Assembly: GCA_003194525.1 (NCBI GenBank) | Contig: NBIV01000158.1 | Span: 111,030 to 175,029, forward strand | Source of the DNA: Gracilariopsis chorda | Lineage: Eukaryota; Rhodophyta; Florideophyceae; Gracilariales; Gracilariaceae | Length of the DNA: 64,000 nt | Direction: 5' to 3' | In this document: positions 58,476 to 64,000 of the stretch, piece after piece | Layout: every line of letters starts with the position of its first letter | How positions within the stretch are numbered: the stretch's first letter is position 1 | Made by a program: the position numbers and the translations under genes | Notes under the pieces: generated by a model | Database searches by the model: none | What the model was told of the DNA's origin: nothing | The model's input: the letters and a program-made list of their open reading frames with translations, nothing else

Positions 58476-61400
58476 CTACCCAACCTGGGCCATGTCCAAA
58501 GTGGATGGGAGTGGGAACCGCGTCCGGCGGTGGTAGGTTATCACCTTGGAACGAGGAAGGTGCTGAATGGGCTCCCATGTGCCCTCTTCCGGGGGGTATC
58601 CGTACCATCGGATTTGGTAAAACCACACTCCTTTGGAGTCCAGAACATGATCCACGATGTGGTCAACGACAAACTCCTGGTCGTACGTAGCCGGCTCCTG
58701 ACCCGTCATGGCAGGGCTTAAGGGGAGAACCCTGTGAGGGGACTTGCCTGAAATTGGCGCGACCCTGCGGGCAAACTCAGTTTTCCTCGACGCTGCGAGT
58801 GCTGGGACTTGATACCGCATTGCGGTCTTTCCGCTTCCTAATCCTCTCCTTGTGGGGGGGGCCTTCCGTTCTAACCGGATTCCCCTATTGACTCGCAGCT
58901 CGCGAGCTCTTCTCCCACGCGACCCGTGCAACTCTGGTGAGTTTGACCGTTCACGGTGAGGGAGGCGGTTCACTACGGTTCCGACGCCAGGAGGCGGATT
59001 GCCATGCATCACACACTGTGATTGGCTGGCCGCTGGCGGCAAGTGTCGCGCGCGGTCTTTCCACGACGCGGGTCTTGACTGTACTCCTGACGTCGGCCGG
59101 CGGTATGTACGTGTACACCTTTCCACGGTTTGGAATTTCGGGCTTCGTCCGCGTGACAGTGGCGTCACAGTGTCCATTTGTGGGGCTCTGCGGTAACGCA
59201 CGCAGTGTCAACCACACTCTCCGTGTCCGCGGTTGCTTTTCAGCTCACCACGAAACTGGTTATGACCGAGGTTGTATGTGCTCCGTGCTCGAAAATATCA
59301 TTCGCCACATTAGTGACCACACCGAGTCCGGTTCCCTACTTCCTCCTTCGCTACCCAGCGACTCGCTCGACAGGAGTGCATCCGGGTCCGCGGAGACGGC
59401 CTTCTCGCTTCGCGATGCGTTCAACTCCTCCCTGCTCCGGTGGTGCTCATCCGACGATGCCGTATTCCCGATGCGGGCTCGTCCACTGTTCCCAACCTTC
59501 TCCCGTGCCGGGCTTACCACGCGTTCCGTGACGGCAGTACCCTTGCTCTGAAGAGCCTCGGTTAGCGCAGAGTGCGGCGCGAGGGAACTCGCTCGCGAAG
59601 CCGTATGAAACAGGACACCATCCGACGCCGGAGCTTCCTTCCGCGATGGCGCGATCGATTCCCGTCCCTCCCCCTCCTTAGGTGAGAGGGCGGTGGGTTC
59701 AGGCTGAAGGACCTCCGCGGGCGGAGTAACGGTTAGGCGTTTGGGGTCAAGCGTGCGTTGCACGATACGCGCGGCGCGCCCAACCGGTTGATCGGCAATC
59801 GGAAGATCCGAGAGTCCCCGTTCCGGGTGCGGTAAGACGGGTGGGCGGGACGGAAGCAGATTATCCGTTGGCCGAGTTACGAGGTCATCCTCCGGGATTG
59901 TCACGAGCGGTGATGAGCCCTCAGGGGGCGCAGGCGCGTGGGCTACGCGGTCGCGTGAGACGCGTTCGAACTGGTTATCGATGTCCAGTACGACTGTGTC
60001 GTCGGCGACGGAAACCACCCGATAGGGTCCATTCACTATCGGTGACAACTTGTGGCGCTTTTCCTTTTCGGGATTATAATATTCCTTTCGCAGGAAGACA
60101 GAATCCCCTTCCGAGACCTGGGGTATCGGGGTACGAATCTTCGCGTCGAAGTTCTGTTTGTATGCCTCCTGGGCTTTTTCCATAGCCTTTCGGGCGGTAG
60201 GGACCATGTTCTTCAACCATTCCTTCCAGGAATCTCGATATAACCTTGGTGAAGGGTACCCCGAGACGTTCGGTTGCGCTTCAATAGCCATGGGTGGCGG
60301 AATCCGAGACAGGACCAGCTCAAATGGAGCGAGGGTCGTGACCCGGTGTACCTGGGTGTTGTACGCGTACGTAATAGCGTCCGTGTACAAGTCCCATTCC
60401 ATGGGGTGATCCGCGAAATACGCGCGCAGTGCGTTGAGCATAGTACGATTGAATCGTTCCACTTGTCCGTTACACTGCGGGTGGTAGGTGGTAGTAAACA
60501 TATTCTTGATTCCCAAGATTCTACATACGTCCTGAAAGAACTTTGAGGTAAATTGAGATCCGTTGTCGGAGAGTAGATGTACCGGCGGGCCGTAAGTAAA
60601 GACCCAGTGGGTTACGAACGCACGCGCAACCACGTCCGCGGTAATACGTTTAAGGAGTACTGTTCTCACCAACTTTGAGAAGCGGTCAGTAATGACGAGA
60701 AGATACTTGTAACCACGTTTGGTTTTGACAAGCTCGCCCAAGATATCAATAGCGACATATTCGAGTGGCGCCCGTGCCGGGAATAGTGTTAACTTCTTCG
60801 AGTACTTCCGAAGTTTCACATTATTCTTCGCACATTCCACGCACGAGCGGCGAACTGCATAGCAGTCAAATGCCATAGCAGGCCAATAGAAGTCCCTGCG
60901 AAGAGTCAGGTATAGTTTCCTCCCGCCGGGATGTGCGCCCAACTTCGCGTAATGCGATAGATGCAAGACGCGCTGCTGCAGCGTGTGAGGTACAACGATC
61001 TGTGGGGCCCGTGTCAGCGACCTGACTAGGTAGCCTCGATCGTTCACCGCAAAGGGTATCTGTGCACCCCCGTTAAGACGGGCACGAATCTGGGCACAGA
61101 AAGGATCCTGCTGTTGTTCACGGATCATTTCCTCAGAGAATATGGGGACAACCTGGTCATCCGGAGGATCCGTAGGGTTTGCAGCCAGAATATCATCACA
61201 GATGTCATCCCCATTCACGTCTGGGTCGTCTTCTTCCGTTCCCTCCGGGGATTGTGCCATGAAACATGGTATTTCCAGATCGTCGACCGGTTCGGTTTCC
61301 GCTGATGTTCCTAAGCGCGATAGGGCGTCAGCCTGAGTATTCAGGGATCCCTTCTTGTAGAGGACATCAAATGTAAATTCCGAGAGTCGGAGACGCCAAC

Positions 61401-62530
61401 GCATGAGGCGGCCCGACGGTTCTCGAATTTCGAGTAGCCAACGGAGAGCCGAGTGATCGGTGTGAACCTTGAAATGGTTACCCATAAGGTATGGGCGAAG
61501 CGTTGCCAACGCCCAAACAACAGCAAGACACTCCTTCTCGGACACCGAGTAGTTGCGCTCGTGAACGTTCAACGAACGTGACCAATATCCGATCGGATGT
61601 CTTTGTCCTTCTTCCGTGACTTGGAACAACGCACAACCCACCTGGTGGGCACTTGAGTCAGTATCCACTTCGAAGGGTAAGTCCGGGTGCGGTAAGGCCA
61701 GAACTGGCGGGGACGTTACAGCATCGACAAGAGACGAGAATGCTGACGACTCAGCCTCGTCAAAAACGTCCAGTTCGGTGGGTTGTCCTTTCCGGAGGAG
61801 TGCGTTAAGCGGTGCTGACAAGTCGGCGAAGTTCGGGACGAATCGGCGATATACATTGCAAAGTCCTAGGAAGGATCGAAGCTCCGTTTGATTAGTCGGA
61901 TGTTTCGCCTCTCGAAGTGATTTCACTCTTGCTTCATCGATTGAAAGCTGTCCGGGGCGGATGATGTGCCCCAGATATTTTACCGAATCGGCGCAGAACT
62001 CACACTTTCCCAGCTTCAGGGTGATGCCCGCGTTGCGGAGCACTGTCAAGACTTCCCGGACATGGGACAGGTGATCGTCCAAGTTATTGGAGAACACTAT
62101 AATGTCGTCCAAGTATACCAGACAGCTGGTCCATTTGAACCTCGCCAAGAGGATATCGATTGCCCGTTGGAATGTAGCTGGGGCATTCGTTTAGTCCAAA
62201 CGGCATTCGCTTAAAGCGATATAGTCCTTGATGGCACACAAACGCGGTCTTATCACGATCTTCCTTCCTAATAGGGACCTGCCAGTATCCCGAATTGGCA
62301 TCAAGGGTAGTGAACACCGTTGCGCTCCCCAGGGAGTCAATGTACTCGTCCATTCGTGGAATCGGATAGACGTCCTTGACAGTAACCGCATTCAGGCGGC
62401 GGTAATCCACACAGAAACGCCATGATCCATCGGCTTTCGGAACAAGGACAACAGGAGAAGCCCAAGGGGATTGTGCTGCTTCGATAACTCCAGCTCGCAG
62501 CATCTTCTCCACCTGAGATTTCTCTTCCCC
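58476..62530 (-). pseudogene. Element A pol: reverse transcriptase, RNase H, integrase, chromodomain, with frameshifts
   Basis: The RT palm begins VEKMLRAGVIEAAQSPWASP (about 62510) with WRFCVDYRRLN and FTTLDANSGYWQV. The frame shifts at about 62190, where one extra A in CTAAACG breaks the FGL.NAP motif. It then continues with YLDDIIVFSN (catalytic Asp pair), RNase H (VDTDSSAHQVGCAL, YSVSEKECLAVVWA, HTDHSALRWLL), integrase (HLSHYAKLGAHPG, CVECAKN, AIDILGELV, LSDNGSQF, NGQVERFNRT) and a long polar linker to 59260. Another frame change near 59.2-59.3 kb separates the C-terminal chromodomain (QEFVVDHIVDHVLD...FYQIRWYGYPPEEGTWEPIQHL, to 58476). Homology with element B is high over integrase and chromodomain. 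Chromovirus lineage of Ty3/gypsy. Confidence 0.88.
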
Positions 62531-64000
62531 CTTGCTTTAGGGCCTGCCCGATACGGGTGCTGTGCAATAGGCCGTGTATCCGGCAACAAATCAATCCGAT
62601 GTTCGGTTACCCCTATCGTCCCCAGGGAACCGTCCCACATGGCGGTAAAGTCCCTGAGCATGTCACGAAACTTCTCACGATGAGATTCATTAATGTGATC
62701 CAGGTCCAACTTATCCAAAGCCTGTTCTGGGTCTAACGCAGTATCTGCCGATGCTGAAGTCGTGCTCTTCTGAGCTTCTTCGACAGTCGAATCTGAACTT
62801 TCCCGGGCGGGATCCAACGGAACGAACGGGACCTCCTCCCCCTCCTTAGGGTCTTGTATTCCGAGAACGTCGGATATCGGAATCTTTGTAGGAAGGATAG
62901 CCAACGGATGCGGAAGCATGTTGCCCAGGACCTGGTTTTTAACCAACCACTGAGTGGTAGTTCCGAGGTTAGCAACGAGAACCTTAAAGGGTTTGTCCGG
63001 CTCGACGGATACGATCCCATTTGCTAATGCGAGACGGCGCTGTTCGTAGAGCGAGGGGAGCGGTTTGAACAACCTGCAACCCGTGGTGTTTGGATGTTAC
63101 TGAGACCCCACACCTGAGATTCCTTCGGGATCGAAACTGGTTCCGCGACGCGAATCTTCGTAGATGCTCGATCCACATTGGACGCTTCCTGAGCAGCAGG
63201 TAAAGGTACCCGTTTACGGGAGGCGTGTCGCAAGGGCTTCCGTACAATCGGGATGGTCGAACCGTTGGCCAATTCCACGGATCTGGAGCGAGGGCGGATA
63301 GCTTCCACGAAGCGGTCACAGAAATCACAACCGAGGATGACCGGTGCAGCAAGAGAATCGCATACGATGAAGTCCAACTTCACCACGTAGGTGCCTAGTC
63401 TGAGTACCAGAGGAATTGTTCCAAGAGTCTGGAGCGGATTGTTATTAGCGTCCGCCAGATCCAGACTTGGACCAATGCGAATGCATTTCCGCATGGCGGG
63501 TTGGAATAATCCCGATATTGATCAGGTTCGGAGCGGCACCTGTATCCAGGACAGATAACTGACGAACCATGAACTGGTTTAGAGAGACGAGGTCACTATA
63601 AACTTTATTAGTTCCTCTTGGCCATTACCAAAACTCGATCCGGGGATGCGGAGGTTACGGGACCGTATCCACGGACGACGCAGAGCCACTAAGTGGTCCG
63701 AGCTCACGTCTTCTTGAGCCAGTTTCCTCGTAAGGATTTTGGCAGGGGAGCGAAGCGGTGGCGCCTCAGGCGTCTTCAACTTTGGCTTGGAAGACACCCC
63801 TCCCGTGGGGAGACTCCCAAGATTAGTTTTTCGGGACCGAATCGACCGCTGGGTGCGGCTGAGTCCGTTCCGAAAGGTTAGGGTTGTTACCGTTCGCGGT
63901 TTTCGCGGCTTCTCGAGCTTGAGCATTGTGGACCGCAGCCTTTTGCGTCTTCATACGAATTACTCGGGACACGAGCCTTATGCTCCGGTGGGAGATTCTC
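62531..64000 (-). pseudogene. Element A gag-protease remnant and RT approach region, frameshifted, cut by the window edge
   Basis: The retropepsin active site is at about 63530-63555 (QLSVLDTGAAPNLI). The rest of the protease lies in another frame from 63494 (RKCIRIGPSLDLADANNNPLQTLG..., VILGCDFCDRF). Then comes the pre-RT segment to about 62530 (ALDKLDLDHINESHREKFRDML, HRIDLLPDTRPIAQHPYRAGP), where a G5 run carries a further frame change. Right of 63600 a basic, low-complexity reading (VIRMKTQKAAVHNAQAREAAKTANGNN) may be the end of gag; a TAA blocks the protease frame there. No zinc knuckle, primer site or 5' LTR is inside the window. Confidence 0.75.

Overview
The window is nuclear DNA from a eukaryote. 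Most genes have one exon. The three introns I could place with confident phase in conserved genes are 69-83 nt, each GT...AG, and intergenic spacers are 0.1-3 kb. Gene content (cycloeucalenol cycloisomerase-like protein, several proteins with organelle-type leaders, the nuclear pore proteins Nup107 and Gle1, TRAP-alpha) fits a photosynthetic eukaryote. Low intron density, GC-rich composition and chromodomain Ty3/gypsy elements make a red alga my best guess. That is inference, not proof.

Left 46 kb, host genes in order: 5' part of a phosphohexomutase (-, runs off the left edge); PTC7-like PP2C phosphatase (+); gene-poor 3.2 kb; GGCT/AIG2-like cyclotransferase (+); CPI1-like sterol isomerase (+); RMI2-like OB-fold protein (+); a large RING-like plus UBC ubiquitin enzyme (-); a solitary 5S rRNA gene (+); organellar DEAD-box helicase (+); two-exon coiled-coil protein (-); F-box/RCC1 protein (+); three-exon TraB-domain protein (-); plastid-type atypical SDR (-); GLE1 (-) and NUP107 (+) back to back; HAT1 (-) and a degenerate PP2C-like protein (+) back to back across a GC-rich promoter with E2F-type sites; PiT phosphate permease (-); an unrecognised 708-residue nuclear-type protein (-); TRAP-alpha (+, two exons); HMCES/SRAP protein (-) with a PIP box. 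Several belong to genome maintenance and S phase (RMI2, HAT1, HMCES), but nothing shows they are co-regulated as a cluster.

Right 17 kb, mobile DNA: a 2.2 kb pogo-like DNA transposon with perfect 25-bp inverted ends (47.07-49.29 kb), then two Ty3/gypsy chromoviruses on the minus strand. The left one (element B) has its 3' LTR at 49368-50174 and is cut inside RNase H by the 3' LTR of the other (element A, 55335-56247), which runs off the right edge. So A is nested in B.

The most interesting feature is that both elements carry, between the 3' LTR and the end of pol, a long ORF on the strand opposite to pol. The two antisense proteins (595 and about 613 residues) are clearly homologous along most of their length and match no family I know. 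The LTRs share short terminal inverted repeats, a G-box, an AT-rich block and a strong hairpin at the same place built from different bases. Element B also looks unusually rich in tiny inverted repeats.
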